From Agrococcus sp. ProA11 (GTDB lineage Bacteria > Actinomycetota > Actinomycetes > Actinomycetales > Microbacteriaceae): a stretch of 64,000 nucleotides of DNA. Positions 19,356 to 28,740 of this stretch are shown one piece after another (the first letter of the stretch is position 1; every line of letters starts with the position of its first letter). The stretch is from the NCBI RefSeq assembly GCF_039880525.1, contig NZ_CP156989.1:2108001-2172000 (forward strand). Reading direction: 5' to 3'. The notes under the pieces are model-generated. The model worked only from the letters and a program-made list of their open reading frames with translations, searched no databases and had not been told where the DNA came from. A program made the translations under genes and the position numbers.

Positions 19356-19511
19356 GCCGCCCATTGTGGCGCAGATGTGTCGCCATGTGCTCGGAAGGCC
19401 GCGGGATGCGAGCCGCAAGCGACACTTCTGCGCACCGAGTGGGGGTGGGGCGGGGGCGGGGTGCGGAGAGGCACGCGGGTCGGAATACGATTGGCGCGGC
19501 AGGAGGGCTGG

Positions 19512-20156
19512 ATGGCGCACATCGTGATCTTCACCCGCCGCGACCGGGACGTGCTGGCAAGCTTGCAGCTGCTGGAGCACCGCATCAGCACGGTGCCGGC
19601 GTCGGCGGAGGCCGCCGCGCGCGCACCGGAGGGCGACCTGCTCGTCGTGGATGCGGTGGGTGACCTCCCCGCCGCGAAGACCGTCTGCCGCCTGCTGGCA
19701 GGCGGCGCCGCGCCCGTGCTGCTGGTGCTGAGCGAGGGCGGCTTCGCCGCGGTGACGCCCGAGTGGGGCGCGAACGACATCGTGCTCGACACGGTGGGGC
19801 CTGCGGAGCTGGAGGCGCGCATCCGCCTTGCCCTCGCGGCCGCGCGCGTCGCGGGGCCCATCTCGTCGAGCGGACTGACGATCGACGAGCCCAGCTACCA
19901 GGCGACGCTCGACGGCAAACCGGTCGACCTCACCTTCAAGGAGTTCGAGCTGCTGCGCTTCCTCGCCTCGAACCCCGCGCGCGTCTTCACCCGCGAACAG
20001 CTGCTCAGCGAGGTGTGGGGCTACGACTACTTCGGCGGTGCCCGCACGGTCGATGTGCACGTGCGACGCCTGCGCGCCAAGCTCGGTGACCTCGAGAGCC
20101 TCATCGGCACCGTGCGCGGCGTCGGCTACCGATTCGAACGGGCGGAGCCCTCATGA
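19512..20156 (+). CDS. GlnR-like orphan OmpR-family regulator
   Basis: 214 residues. The receiver-like half (1-115) is degenerate: the N-terminal acidic pair is missing (HIVIFTRRDRD) and only Asp47 (LLVVDAVGDL) falls near the phosphorylation position. The winged-helix half (about 120-214) is intact: FKEFELLRFLASNPARVFTREQLLSEVWGYDYFGGARTVDVHVRRLRAKL. GlnR, the actinobacterial nitrogen regulator, has just this atypical receiver, and mycobacterial glnR (Rv0818) also lies directly before mshD. AGGAGGG ribosome binding site; the stop overlaps mshD by four bases. Identity as GlnR is inference from synteny and receiver type. Confidence 0.75.
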   Translation: MAHIVIFTRRDRDVLASLQLLEHRISTVPASAEAAARAPEGDLLVVDAVGDLPAAKTVCRLLAGGAAPVLLVLSEGGFAAVTPEWGANDIVLDTVGPAELEARIRLALAAARVAGPISSSGLTIDEPSYQATLDGKPVDLTFKEFELLRFLASNPARVFTREQLLSEVWGYDYFGGARTVDVHVRRLRAKLGDLESLIGTVRGVGYRFERAEPS

Positions 20157-20986
20157 GCGCAAGCGCAGCGTTCGAGCGCGTCGAGGCGCTGGGGACGGCC
20201 TGCCTCGCCGCGGACGGCGTGCCGCCGTTCAACGATCAGGCGCTCGTCGAGCTGCGCCGCGGCGAGCGACGCGCGGTCGGCGACGCGGACGCGCTCGCGG
20301 TCGTGAGCGATGCGGAGGGCGAGGTCGAGCTGGCCGTGCATCCGGATCGTCGTGGCCGCGGGCTCGGCACGGCGCTCGTGACCCGGCTGGTCGAGGAGCT
20401 CGGCGGCTTCGATGCCTGGGCGCACGGCGACCTGCCCGCGGCGCGCGCGATCGCCGAGCGCTTCGGCATGCAGCGCGTCCGCACGCTGCTGCAGCTGCGC
20501 GCGCCCGTGCCGCCCGCGAGCACCGATGACGACCGCCTGCCGGACGGCACTCGGCCCTATGCGCCGAGCGACGCATCCGCGCTGCTGGCGCTGAACGCGG
20601 CCGCGTTCGCCGCTCACCCCGAGCAGGGACGGATGTCGCTCACCGATCTGGAGGCGCGCATGGCCGAGCCCTGGCACGACGACGCGAACCTCATCGTGCT
20701 GCCGGGCGAGGCGGGCCTCGACGCCTTCACCTGGGTGAAGCCCGACGGGGATCGCGACGTGGCCGAGCTGTACGTGCTCGGCGTCTCCCCCGCGATCCAG
20801 GGCGCGGGTCTGGGGCGACGGATGCTCGACGCCACCTTCGTGCGGATGCGCGCGCTGGGCGCGACGGCCGCACACCTCTACGTCGAGGGCGACAACGACG
20901 CCGCACTGGCGCTCTACCGGCGCGCGGGCTTCGAGCAGTGGGCGATCGATGTGCGATGGCGGCACGCGCTATCCAGCAGCAGTTGA
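20153..20986 (+). CDS. mshD: Mycothiol synthase MshD
   Basis: 277 residues. Last step of mycothiol synthesis: acetylates Cys-GlcN-Ins with acetyl-CoA in the cytosol. Two GNAT domains: the N-terminal one with VHPDRRGRGLGTALVTRL, the C-terminal active one with YVLGVSPAIQGAGLGRRMLDA and LYVEGDNDAALALYRRAGFE. Coupled by ATGA overlap to the upstream regulator; ppk follows after 12 bases. Mycothiol is the actinobacterial low-molecular-weight thiol, a strong taxonomic marker. Confidence 0.93.
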   Translation: MSASAAFERVEALGTACLAADGVPPFNDQALVELRRGERRAVGDADALAVVSDAEGEVELAVHPDRRGRGLGTALVTRLVEELGGFDAWAHGDLPAARAIAERFGMQRVRTLLQLRAPVPPASTDDDRLPDGTRPYAPSDASALLALNAAAFAAHPEQGRMSLTDLEARMAEPWHDDANLIVLPGEAGLDAFTWVKPDGDRDVAELYVLGVSPAIQGAGLGRRMLDATFVRMRALGATAAHLYVEGDNDAALALYRRAGFEQWAIDVRWRHALSSSS

Positions 20987-20998
20987 CACAATGAGCAC

Positions 20999-23257
20999 AT
21001 GAGCGACGGCACCACGACAGCGCCCGGCACCACCGAGGAGCCGCGCATCGAGCGAGCCCCGAAGACGCTCGAGGAGGAGCACACCTTCCACGACGCCAAC
21101 GAGGCGGACTTCGATCGCGACGACTTCGACGAGGAGCTCGCCTGGTCGGCCGAGATGCAGGGGGTCGCGACCGAGGACGGCCTGCCCGCCGATCGGTTCG
21201 TCGATCGCGAGCTCTCATGGCTGGAGTTCAACCAGCGCGTGCTGGAGATGGCGGAGGATCGCAACACCCCCCTGCTGGAGCGCGCGAGCTTCCTGGCGAT
21301 CTTCGGCTCCAACATGGACGAGTTCTTCATGGTGCGCGTCGCGGGCCTCAAGCGGCGCATCGCCACGGGACTCGCGGTGCCGACCAACGTGGGCACGGCG
21401 GCGCAGCAGCTGCTCGACGAGATCGTGCAGCACGCGCACCAGCTGCAGCTGCGGCACGCGAATGCCGCGCAGACCGACTTCATGCCCGAGCTGCGCGCGG
21501 CCGGCATCCACGTCGAGCGCTGGGAGGATCTGACCGACACCGAGCGCGAGGAGATGTCGCAGCGCTTCGACGACGAGATCTTCCCGGTGCTGATGCCCCT
21601 CGCGGTCGACCCGGCGCATCCGTTCCCCTACATCTCCGGCCTGTCGCTCAACCTCGCGGTGCGCGTGCGCGTGCCGGGCGAGCCCGAGGAGCAGTTCGCC
21701 AGGCTCAAGGTGCCCGCGGTGCTGCCGCGCTTCGTCGAGCTCGAGCGCGTCGGCGGCGCGCAGCGCTTCTTGCCGCTCGAGGACCTGATCGCGAACAACC
21801 TCGACGAGGTGTTCTCCGGCATGGAGGTCGTCGAGCATCACCTGTTCCGCGTCACGCGGAACGAGGATATGACGATCGACGAGGACGACACCGAGAACCT
21901 CATCAAGGCGCTCGAGCACGAGCTCTCGCGGCGCAAGTTCGGGCCGCCGATCCGCCTCGAGGTGTCGGAGGACATCGACGACGACACCCTCGGCCTGCTC
22001 GTCGACGAGCTGGGCATCACGCATAACGAGGTCTACAAGCTGCCGGGCCTGCTCGACCTCACCGGGCTGTTCCAGCTCGGCGACCTCGATCGGCCCGACC
22101 TGCGCTACACGAAGCGCGTGCCGGTCACCGCCGCCGCGTTCCTGCCGACCGAGAAGGATGAGGCGACCGACTTCTTCCAGTCGATCACGCGCAAGGACGT
22201 GCTCGTCCACCACCCCTACGAGTCCTTCGCGACCAGCGTGCAGGCACTGCTCGAGCAGGCCGTCGAGGATCCCGACGTGCTCGCGATCAAGCAGACGCTG
22301 TACCGCACCTCCGGCGATTCGCCGGTGGTGGCGGCGCTGATCCGCGCGGCCGCGGCCGGCAAGCAGGTGCTGGCGCTGGTGGAGATCAAGGCGCGCTTCG
22401 ACGAGCAGGCCAACATCCGCTGGGCGCGGCAGCTGGAGCGGGCCGGCGTGCACGTCGTCTACGGCATGGTCGGGCTCAAGACGCACTGCAAGCTCATGAT
22501 GATCGTGCGGCGCGAGAACGGTCGCCTGCGGCACTACTGCCACATCGGCACCGGCAACTACAACCCGAAGACGAGCCGCATCTATGAGGACTTCGGCCTG
22601 TTCACCGACAACGACCAGGTCGGCCGCGACATCACGCGGCTGTTCAACGAGCTCTCGGGCTACGCGAAGGAGAAGTCGTACCAGCGGCTGCTCGTCGCGC
22701 CCAGGCACCTGCGCAAGGGGCTGCTCTCGCGCATCGACCGCGAGACCCGCACGGCGCTCGCCGGCCGCAAGGCGCGCATCCGTCTGAAGATCAACTCGAT
22801 CGTCGACGAGCAGATCATCGACGCGCTCTACCGCGCCAGCCGCGCGGGCGTCGAGGTGCAGATCTGGGTGCGCGGCATCTGCTCGATCAAGCCGGGCGTG
22901 CCGGGGCTGAGCGAGAACATCACGCTGCGCTCGATCGTCGGTCGCTACCTGGAGCATTCGCGGGTGTTCGCCTTCTGGAACGACGGCGACGAGGAGGTCT
23001 TCATCGGCTCGGCCGACATGATGCACCGCAACCTCGACCGCCGCGTGGAGACGCTCATCCAGCTCTCCTCCTCCGAGCACCGGCTCGACATCTCGCAGCA
23101 CTTCGACAAGGCGATGTCGCCGAAAACGGCCTCCTGGTGGGGCGAGCCCGACGGCACCTGGACGCGCCGCTTCACCGCCGAGGACGGCACACTGCTCGAC
23201 GACCTGCACCGCGACCGCATGATCCAGATCCAGCGCCGGAAGCGGTCGTCGCGGTGA
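20999..23257 (+). CDS. ppk: Polyphosphate kinase 1
   Basis: 752 residues. Makes polyphosphate from ATP (reversible). Domains: N domain with RFVDRELSWLEFNQRVLEMA, head domain, and two PLD-like catalytic domains. Key pieces: HHPYESF, the ATP/Arg loop IKQTLYRTSGDSPVVAAL, first catalytic histidine segment VYGMVGLKTHCKLMMIVR, HIGTGNYNPKTSRIYED and the second in FIGSADMMHRNLDRRVE. The first about 65 residues are acidic and extra. Its stop overlaps the GTG of mutT1, as ppk1-mutT1 are paired in mycobacteria (Rv2984-Rv2985). Supplies stored phosphate beside the pst genes. Confidence 0.97.
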   Translation: MSDGTTTAPGTTEEPRIERAPKTLEEEHTFHDANEADFDRDDFDEELAWSAEMQGVATEDGLPADRFVDRELSWLEFNQRVLEMAEDRNTPLLERASFLAIFGSNMDEFFMVRVAGLKRRIATGLAVPTNVGTAAQQLLDEIVQHAHQLQLRHANAAQTDFMPELRAAGIHVERWEDLTDTEREEMSQRFDDEIFPVLMPLAVDPAHPFPYISGLSLNLAVRVRVPGEPEEQFARLKVPAVLPRFVELERVGGAQRFLPLEDLIANNLDEVFSGMEVVEHHLFRVTRNEDMTIDEDDTENLIKALEHELSRRKFGPPIRLEVSEDIDDDTLGLLVDELGITHNEVYKLPGLLDLTGLFQLGDLDRPDLRYTKRVPVTAAAFLPTEKDEATDFFQSITRKDVLVHHPYESFATSVQALLEQAVEDPDVLAIKQTLYRTSGDSPVVAALIRAAAAGKQVLALVEIKARFDEQANIRWARQLERAGVHVVYGMVGLKTHCKLMMIVRRENGRLRHYCHIGTGNYNPKTSRIYEDFGLFTDNDQVGRDITRLFNELSGYAKEKSYQRLLVAPRHLRKGLLSRIDRETRTALAGRKARIRLKINSIVDEQIIDALYRASRAGVEVQIWVRGICSIKPGVPGLSENITLRSIVGRYLEHSRVFAFWNDGDEEVFIGSADMMHRNLDRRVETLIQLSSSEHRLDISQHFDKAMSPKTASWWGEPDGTWTRRFTAEDGTLLDDLHRDRMIQIQRRKRSSR

Positions 23258-24204
23258 CGCCGACGAACCCGGCCAGACCCGTGCTGGCCGCGGGGGCGCT
23301 CGTGTGGCGCCTCGTCGACGGCGAGCCGCTCGTGCTGCTTGTCGAGCGCACGCAGCACCGCGACTTCTCGCTGCCGAAGGGCAAGCTCGACCCGGGCGAG
23401 ACGCTGCCGGAATGCGCGGTGCGCGAGATCGAGGAGGAGACCGGGCTCGCCATCACGCTGGGCGCGCCCCTGCCGCAGAGCGAGTACCGCCTGCCGGACG
23501 GCCGCGACAAGGTCGTCTACTACTGGCAGGCCCGCGTCTCGGAGCAGACCGTCGCCGACGCGCGCTTCTCCCCCAACGACGAGATCCTGGCGCTCGAGTG
23601 GCTGCCGGTGGCCGAGGCGAAGGCGCGCTGCACCTACCGGCACGACACCGAGGTGATCGAGGTCTTCGAGCAGCGACTCGCCGACGGGCACGCCGAGACC
23701 TTCGCGGTCATCGCGCTGCGGCATGCGAAGGCGGCCAACCCCTTCGACTGGGAGGGAGCGGATGCGGAGCGCACGCTCACGTCCCGCGGCGAGAAGCAGG
23801 CGAAGCTGATCGCGCCGGGCATCGCGGCCTACGGTCCGGAGCGGATCATGACGTCCGATGCGGTGCGCTGCCAGCAGACCGTGGAACCGCTCAGCCGATT
23901 GCTGGGCGTCAAGCCGAAGCCCACGGCGCTCATCAGCCAGGAGTCACCCGAGCATCCGCGCGCCGAGATCGAGCGCCGCGTCGCCAAGGCGGTGCAGCGG
24001 CGCCGCGGCACGGTGCTGTGCAGTCACGCCCCGGTCATCCCCGAGATCGTCACCGCGGTGGTGCATGCGGCGGATGGGCTGGAGTCGGAGCGCACGCATC
24101 GCGCATCGATGCTGCACACGGCCGAGTTCACCGTGCTGCACGTGAGCGCCGGGGACGTCCCCGCGCTCGTGGCGCTCGAGACGCACGGGGCGCGCGAGCT
24201 GTAG
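23254..24204 (+). CDS. mutT1: MutT1-type Nudix hydrolase with histidine phosphatase domain
   Basis: 316 residues, two domains. Residues 1-140: Nudix fold with a complete box from GKLDPGETLPECAV to REIEEETGL (about 43-65). Residues 150-316: histidine phosphatase domain with VIALRHAKA, SDAVRCQQT and VLCSHAPVIPEI. In mycobacteria this pair hydrolyses 8-oxo-(d)GTP and diadenosine polyphosphates, cleaning the nucleotide pool. The start is a GTG overlapping the ppk stop by four bases. Confidence 0.92.
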   Translation: MTPTNPARPVLAAGALVWRLVDGEPLVLLVERTQHRDFSLPKGKLDPGETLPECAVREIEEETGLAITLGAPLPQSEYRLPDGRDKVVYYWQARVSEQTVADARFSPNDEILALEWLPVAEAKARCTYRHDTEVIEVFEQRLADGHAETFAVIALRHAKAANPFDWEGADAERTLTSRGEKQAKLIAPGIAAYGPERIMTSDAVRCQQTVEPLSRLLGVKPKPTALISQESPEHPRAEIERRVAKAVQRRRGTVLCSHAPVIPEIVTAVVHAADGLESERTHRASMLHTAEFTVLHVSAGDVPALVALETHGAREL

Positions 24205-24260
24205 CGGCGGCGGCGTCGCGCGGCTGTGCTCCGAATGGAGGACATGCGCCCGGGAGAGGA

Positions 24261-24302
24261 CGATCCGTCCTCCCCTGGGTGCCGAAGGGCCGATCCGTCC
24301 TC
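24261..24302. repeat. Direct repeats CGATCCGTCCTC between mutT1 and pstB
   Basis: Two copies of CGATCCGTCCTC start at 24261 and 24291, 30 bp apart. The first is also part of a hairpin GAGGACG-ATC-CGTCCTC. They lie in the 148-base space between two convergent operons, so a terminator role is possible; nothing else is seen in this space. Confidence 0.5.
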
Positions 24303-24352
24303 TCGTGGGAACGGGATGGGCGGCCGGCGGCCGCCATCGGGCGCCGGCGGGA

Positions 24353-25132
24353 TCAGCCGAAGCGGCCGGAGACGTAGTCCTCGGTGGCCTGCACGCTCGG
24401 GTTCGAGAAGATCTTGGTCGTCTCGTCGAACTCGATGAGCTTGCCCGGCTTGCCGGTGCCGGCGATGTTGAAGAACGCCGTCTTGTCGCTCACGCGGCTG
24501 GCCTGCTGCATGTTGTGGGTCACGATGACGATCGTGTACTCGGTCTTGAGCTCCTCGATGAGGTCCTCGATCGCGAGCGTCGAGATCGGGTCGAGGGCCG
24601 AGCAGGGCTCGTCCATCAGCAGCACCTCGGGGCTGACGGCGATCGCGCGGGCGATGCAGAGCCGCTGCTGCTGGCCGCCGGAGAGGCCGGAGCCCGGTAC
24701 GCCGAGCCGGTCCTTGACCTCGTTCCAGAGGTTGGCGCCGCGCAGCGAGCGCTCCACCAGGTCGTCCTGGTCGCTCTTCGACATCCGCTTGTTGTTGAGC
24801 AGCACGCCGGCGAGCACGTTCTCGCGGATGGTCATGGTCGGGAACGGGTTCGGGCGCTGGAAGACCATGCCGATCTGGCGACGCACGTTGACCGGGTCGA
24901 CGCCGGGACCGTAGAGGTTGGCGCCGTCGAGCAGCACCTCGCCGTCGACCCACGCGCCCGCGATGACCTCGTGCATGCGGTTGATCGAGCGGAGCACCGT
25001 CGACTTGCCGCAGCCGGACGGGCCGATGAACGCGGTGACGGCGCGGGGCTCGATGTCGACGGAGACGCCCTCGACAGCCTTGAAGGCGCCGTAGTAGATG
25101 TCGAGGTCGTTGATCTCGATGCGCTTGGACAT
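24353..25132 (-). CDS. pstB: Phosphate ABC transporter ATPase PstB
   Basis: 259 residues. Energises high-affinity phosphate import. Walker [14 protein letters not shown]-loop [14 protein letters not shown], signature [14 protein letters not shown], Walker [14 protein letters not shown], switch [14 protein letters not shown]. Last gene of pstSCAB; starts 6 bases after pstA ends. Confidence 0.97.
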   Translation of the reverse strand: MSKRIEINDLDIYYGAFKAVEGVSVDIEPRAVTAFIGPSGCGKSTVLRSINRMHEVIAGAWVDGEVLLDGANLYGPGVDPVNVRRQIGMVFQRPNPFPTMTIRENVLAGVLLNNKRMSKSDQDDLVERSLRGANLWNEVKDRLGVPGSGLSGGQQQRLCIARAIAVSPEVLLMDEPCSALDPISTLAIEDLIEELKTEYTIVIVTHNMQQASRVSDKTAFFNIAGTGKPGKLIEFDETTKIFSNPSVQATEDYVSGRFG

Positions 25133-25138
25133 GCTGCG

Positions 25139-26218
25139 TTACCTTCCAGACTTCGGCGCGAAGAAGTGCGCGATGACGCGCGCGCCGATGTTGAGGATCA
25201 TGACGATGAGGATGAGGACAAGGGCCGCCGACCACGCGCGGTCGAAGTAGGCCTGCTCCTGCACGCCGGGGCTGACGTACTGGTTGTAGGCGAACACCGG
25301 CAGCGTCATCATCCGACCGTCGAAGACGTTGTAGTTCATGTTGGTCGTGAAGCCCGCGATGATGAGCAGCGGGGCGGTCTCGCCGATCACGCGGGCGATC
25401 GCGAGCGTGACGCCCGTCACGATGCCCGCGAGCGCCGTGGGCAGCACGACCTTCGCGATCGTCAGCCACTTCGGCACGCCCAGCGCCAGCGACGCCTCGC
25501 GCAGGTCGTTCGGCACCAGCTTCAGCATCTCCTCTGTGGACCTGACGACGGTGGGGATCATCAGCAGGCTGAGCGCGACCGCGCCGCCGATGCCGCTGCG
25601 CACACCCTCGCCCGCGAACAGCGCGAACAGCGCGTAGGCGAACAGGCCGGCGACGATGGAGGGGATGCCGGTCATGACGTCGACGAAGAAGGTGATCGCC
25701 TTCGCCAGCGCCCCCTTGCCGTACTCGACCAGGTAGATGGCCGTGAAGATGCCGACCGGCACCGAGATGATCGCCGCCCAGAGCGTGACGAGCACGGTGC
25801 CGACGATCGCGTGCACGACGCCGCCGCCCTCACCGACCACGTTGCGCATCGAGTAGGTGAAGAACTGCAGGTCGAAGCGCGCGACGCCGTTGGCGACCAC
25901 GGTGACGATGAGCGAGACGAGCGGGATGAGTGCGAGCAGGAAGGCGCCCACGACGATGCCGGTGACGAGCCGATCGGTGGCACGGCGGCCGCCCTCGATC
26001 AGCTGGCTGACGACGGTGATGGAGACGAGGTAGAGCACGTAGCCGACGAGTGCGACGACCACGATGCTGAACGCGGAGCCGGCGGCGCCGGCGAGCAGCG
26101 CCGCCACCGCGACACCGACCGCGATCGAGGCGCCCAGCAGCGCCCATGGCGCCCAGTTCGAGAGCTGACCGGCGGTGAGCGGGTTCTGCGCCTGGCGCGA
26201 GGGGGTGATGGTGCTCAT
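25139..26218 (-). CDS. pstA: Phosphate ABC transporter permease PstA
   Basis: 359 residues, somewhat long because of an N-terminal extension with two extra helices (residues 20-75). The MetI-like permease core contains the EAA loop VRSTEEMLKLVPNDLREASLALGVPKWLTI that docks with PstB and NMNYNVFDGRMMTLPVFAYNQ typical of PstA. Pairs with PstC in the membrane; starts two bases before pstC ends minus strand-wise (gap of 2). Confidence 0.95.
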   Translation of the reverse strand: MSTITPSRQAQNPLTAGQLSNWAPWALLGASIAVGVAVAALLAGAAGSAFSIVVVALVGYVLYLVSITVVSQLIEGGRRATDRLVTGIVVGAFLLALIPLVSLIVTVVANGVARFDLQFFTYSMRNVVGEGGGVVHAIVGTVLVTLWAAIISVPVGIFTAIYLVEYGKGALAKAITFFVDVMTGIPSIVAGLFAYALFALFAGEGVRSGIGGAVALSLLMIPTVVRSTEEMLKLVPNDLREASLALGVPKWLTIAKVVLPTALAGIVTGVTLAIARVIGETAPLLIIAGFTTNMNYNVFDGRMMTLPVFAYNQYVSPGVQEQAYFDRAWSAALVLILIVMILNIGARVIAHFFAPKSGR

Positions 26219-26220
26219 GC

Positions 26221-27159
26221 TCAGCGACCTCCGTCGACCGTGGTCTTGGCGATGATCACGCGGGAGATGGCGTTCACCAGCAGGGTGATCGCGAACAGCA
26301 CCAGGCCGGAACCGATCAGCATGTTCACGGTGATGCCGTGCGCCTCGGGGAAGCGGAGCGCGATGTTCGCGGCGATCGTCGAGGGGTTCTGCGAACCGAT
26401 CAGCGCGAAGGTGACGGCGCCCGACGAGGCGAGCACCATGGCGACCGCCATCGTCTCGCCCAGCGCGCGCCCGAGGCCCAGGATGGAGGAGGCGATGATG
26501 CCCGAGCGGCCGTGCGGCAGCACCGCCATCGTGATCATCTCCCAGCGCGTCGCGCCGAGCGCCAGCGCGGCCTCCTCGTTCAAGCGCGGCGTCTGCAGGA
26601 AGATCTCGCGGCAGAGGGCGGTGATGATCGGCAGCACCATGACCGCGAGCACGATGGCCGCGGTGAGGATGGTGCGGCCGGTGCCGGAGGCCGGCGGCGA
26701 GAACAGCGGGATCCAGCCGAGGTTCTCGGCCAACCAGGCGAAGCCGGGCTGGAAGAACGGAGCCAGCACGACGATGCCCCAGAGGCCGTAGATGACCGAG
26801 GGGATGGCGGCGAGCAGGTCGATGACGTAGCCGAGGAACTGCGCGAACCTGCGTGGTGCGAAGTGGGTGATGAACAGGGCGATCGCGACTGCGAGCGGCA
26901 CCGCCATGATCATGGCCAGGAACGCGGACCAGAGGGTGCCGAAGGTGATGGGCCAGACCCAGGCCCAGAAGTTGGCGCCCTCCGACTCCGGGATCGGTCC
27001 GATGATCGCGGGCACGGCCTGCGCGACCAGGAAGATCGCGACGCCGCCGAGCGCGATGAGGATCAGCACGCCAGCGGTCGTGGAGATCGCGCGGAAGACG
27101 ATGTCGGCGGGCCGATTGGTGACTGCCGAGCGCGGTGCGGCCGGTGCAGCGGTAGTCAT
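26221..27159 (-). CDS. pstC: Phosphate ABC transporter permease PstC
   Basis: 312 residues, about six transmembrane helices. The PstB-docking loop is LCREIFLQTPRLNEEAALALGATRWEMITMAVLP; the PstC hallmark IPSVIYGLWGIVVLAPF is present. It follows pstS after a 113-base gap that contains a strong stem-loop. AGGGAGCC lies upstream of the ATG. Confidence 0.95.
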   Translation of the reverse strand: MTTAAPAAPRSAVTNRPADIVFRAISTTAGVLILIALGGVAIFLVAQAVPAIIGPIPESEGANFWAWVWPITFGTLWSAFLAMIMAVPLAVAIALFITHFAPRRFAQFLGYVIDLLAAIPSVIYGLWGIVVLAPFFQPGFAWLAENLGWIPLFSPPASGTGRTILTAAIVLAVMVLPIITALCREIFLQTPRLNEEAALALGATRWEMITMAVLPHGRSGIIASSILGLGRALGETMAVAMVLASSGAVTFALIGSQNPSTIAANIALRFPEAHGITVNMLIGSGLVLFAITLLVNAISRVIIAKTTVDGGR

Positions 27160-27195
27160 GAGGCTCCCTGCGAGGTCGGAGTGCCGGACGAATGC

Positions 27196-27230
27196 GCCTG
27201 TCCGGGGCGATGGTCTCGCCCCGGACAGGC
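27196..27230 (-). terminator. Stem-loop between pstS and pstC (partial terminator)
   Basis: Perfect 14-bp stem GCCTGTCCGGGGCG/CGCCCCGGACAGGC with a 7-base loop, 43 bases after the pstS stop. In ABC operons such a hairpin protects the binding-protein message and lets only part of transcription pass on, giving more PstS than PstCAB. Confidence 0.8.
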
Positions 27231-27272
27231 GGTGCAGGCCAGAAGGCGTGCGGGATGCAGATCCAGTATTGC

Positions 27273-28379
27273 CTACTGAATGGTGTCGACGACCGCGAGG
27301 ATCTCGGCGCGCAGGTCGTCAGAGATCGGGGCGTTGCCCGCGTTCTCGGCTCCGGCCTGCTGGCCCTCCTCCGAGGCGATGTAGCTCAGGTAGCCCTTCA
27401 CGAGCTCAGCGGTGTCGGCATCCGTGTACTCGGTGCAGGCGATCGCGTAGGAGATGAGCACGAGCGGGTAGACGCCGGCCTCGGTGGTGGTGCGGTCGAG
27501 CTCGACGGCGAGGTCGCCCTCGTGGCGGCCCTCCACGCGCGGCGACGCGTCGACCGCTGCGGCGGCGGCCTCCGCGGTGAACGGCACGTACTCCTCGCCG
27601 ACCTGCAGCGCGACGGTGCCGAGCCCGCCGGCGCGCGAGGCGTCCGCGTAGCCGATCGTGTTCGTGCCGTTGGTCACAGCGTCGACGACGCCAGAGGTGC
27701 CCTGCGCGCCCTCACCGCCGTAGGTGGACGGCCAGGTCTCGAAGACGCCCTCGCTCCAGTCGGACTCCGCGGTGGCGGCCAGGTACTCGGTGAAGTTCTC
27801 GGTCGTGCCCGAGTCGTCCGAGCGGTGCACGGCGGTGATGGTGGCATCCGGCAGCGTCGCGTCCGGGTTCTGGTCGGCGATCGCCGGGTCGTTCCAGTTG
27901 GTGATCTCGCCGGAGAAGATCTGCGCGATGGTGCTCGCGTCGAGGTTGAGCGTGTCGACGCCCTCGACGTTGAAGATGACGGCGATCGGCGAGATGTAGA
28001 TCGGCAGGTCGACCGGGAGGCTGTCGGGAGCGCAGGCGCCGAAGGTGCCCTCGAGCTCCTCATCCTTCAGGTACGCGTCCGAGCCGGCGAAGCCGACGCC
28101 GCCGGCGATGAACTGCTCGCGGCCGGCGCCGGAGCCTGCGGGGTCGTACGTGATGTTGACGTCCTGGTTCTGGGTCTGGAAGCCAGCGATCCAGGCCTCC
28201 TGCGCGGCGCCCATCGACGAGGCGCCCGCCCCTGCCAGGTTGCCCGACAGCTGCGTCTCGCCCGAGGCACCCTCGCCCTCGGGCGCGGTCTCCGTGCCTT
28301 CGTTGGCGGCGCAGGAGCTGAGCAGCAGCGCACCTGCTGCGGCGACGACCGCAGCGCGGCCAAGCTTCGTGAACTTCAC
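27273..28379 (-). CDS. pstS: Phosphate-binding lipoprotein PstS
   Basis: 368 residues. Captures phosphate outside the membrane. Start is GTG at 28379 behind GGAGGGA; signal peptide with lipobox LSSC (Cys23). Phosphate-contact segments: LAGAGASSMGAAQEAW near the N-terminus, AVHRSDDSGTTENFTEYL in the middle and YADASRAGGLG. First gene of pstSCAB, with a PHO box 108 bases upstream of the start. Confidence 0.96.
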   Translation of the reverse strand: MKFTKLGRAAVVAAAGALLLSSCAANEGTETAPEGEGASGETQLSGNLAGAGASSMGAAQEAWIAGFQTQNQDVNITYDPAGSGAGREQFIAGGVGFAGSDAYLKDEELEGTFGACAPDSLPVDLPIYISPIAVIFNVEGVDTLNLDASTIAQIFSGEITNWNDPAIADQNPDATLPDATITAVHRSDDSGTTENFTEYLAATAESDWSEGVFETWPSTYGGEGAQGTSGVVDAVTNGTNTIGYADASRAGGLGTVALQVGEEYVPFTAEAAAAAVDASPRVEGRHEGDLAVELDRTTTEAGVYPLVLISYAIACTEYTDADTAELVKGYLSYIASEEGQQAGAENAGNAPISDDLRAEILAVVDTIQ

Positions 28380-28453
28380 GGTGTTCCCTCCGGGGTGGTG
28401 TGGTGCAGGGCGCTTCCGCCCTGGATCAGGCACGCATCAGCGCGCCGAGGTAC

Positions 28454-28459
28454 ACGCTA
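28454..28459 (-). promoter_or_regulatory. Candidate -10 of pstS
   Basis: TAGCGT on the minus strand, 27 bases downstream of the PHO box and about 75 before the start codon. The activator box takes the place of a good -35. Confidence 0.45.
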
Positions 28460-28486
28460 GGCACCCCGAGTGGCGCGAAGGGCCCC

Positions 28487-28508
28487 GGCAGGTGAACGGA
28501 CGGTGAAC
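28487..28508 (-). promoter_or_regulatory. PHO box of pstS
   Basis: On the minus strand: GTTCACCGTCC followed directly by GTTCACCTGCC. Two 11-bp direct repeats matching the PhoP/RegX3 consensus core GTTCACC. This is the best PHO box in the window and predicts activation of pstSCAB under phosphate limitation. Confidence 0.88.
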
Positions 28509-28740
28509 AGCGCTGCGTGCGCCGCGAACGCGGTACGCCGCCGCGGGGACCGCTGCCGGCAGGAGAGAGCCGGGCCGCGAACGCCTCTCGGCGGATGGCC
28601 GCTCGCAGCGGCGAATATTGGAGCCCGGGGTTACGCGGCCCGGCTCAGCCAGCGTAGCGAGCCTCGCTCCGACACGCAGGCCGGTTTGCTCACTGCGAAC
28701 ACGGGAACGATCGCCGCTCCAAGCGGCATCGGATTCGCCG
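28509..28740. other. Non-coding space between pstS promoter and a lipoprotein gene
   Basis: About 230 bases with no convincing gene. It holds several short GC-rich inverted segments and an AATATT patch near 28615; nothing that I can name. Confidence 0.4.

Noticed and set aside
24305-26791. 828-codon open frame opposite pstB-pstA
   Set aside because: Antisense shadow of two genes with intact ABC motifs; composition is typical of reverse-strand GC artefacts.
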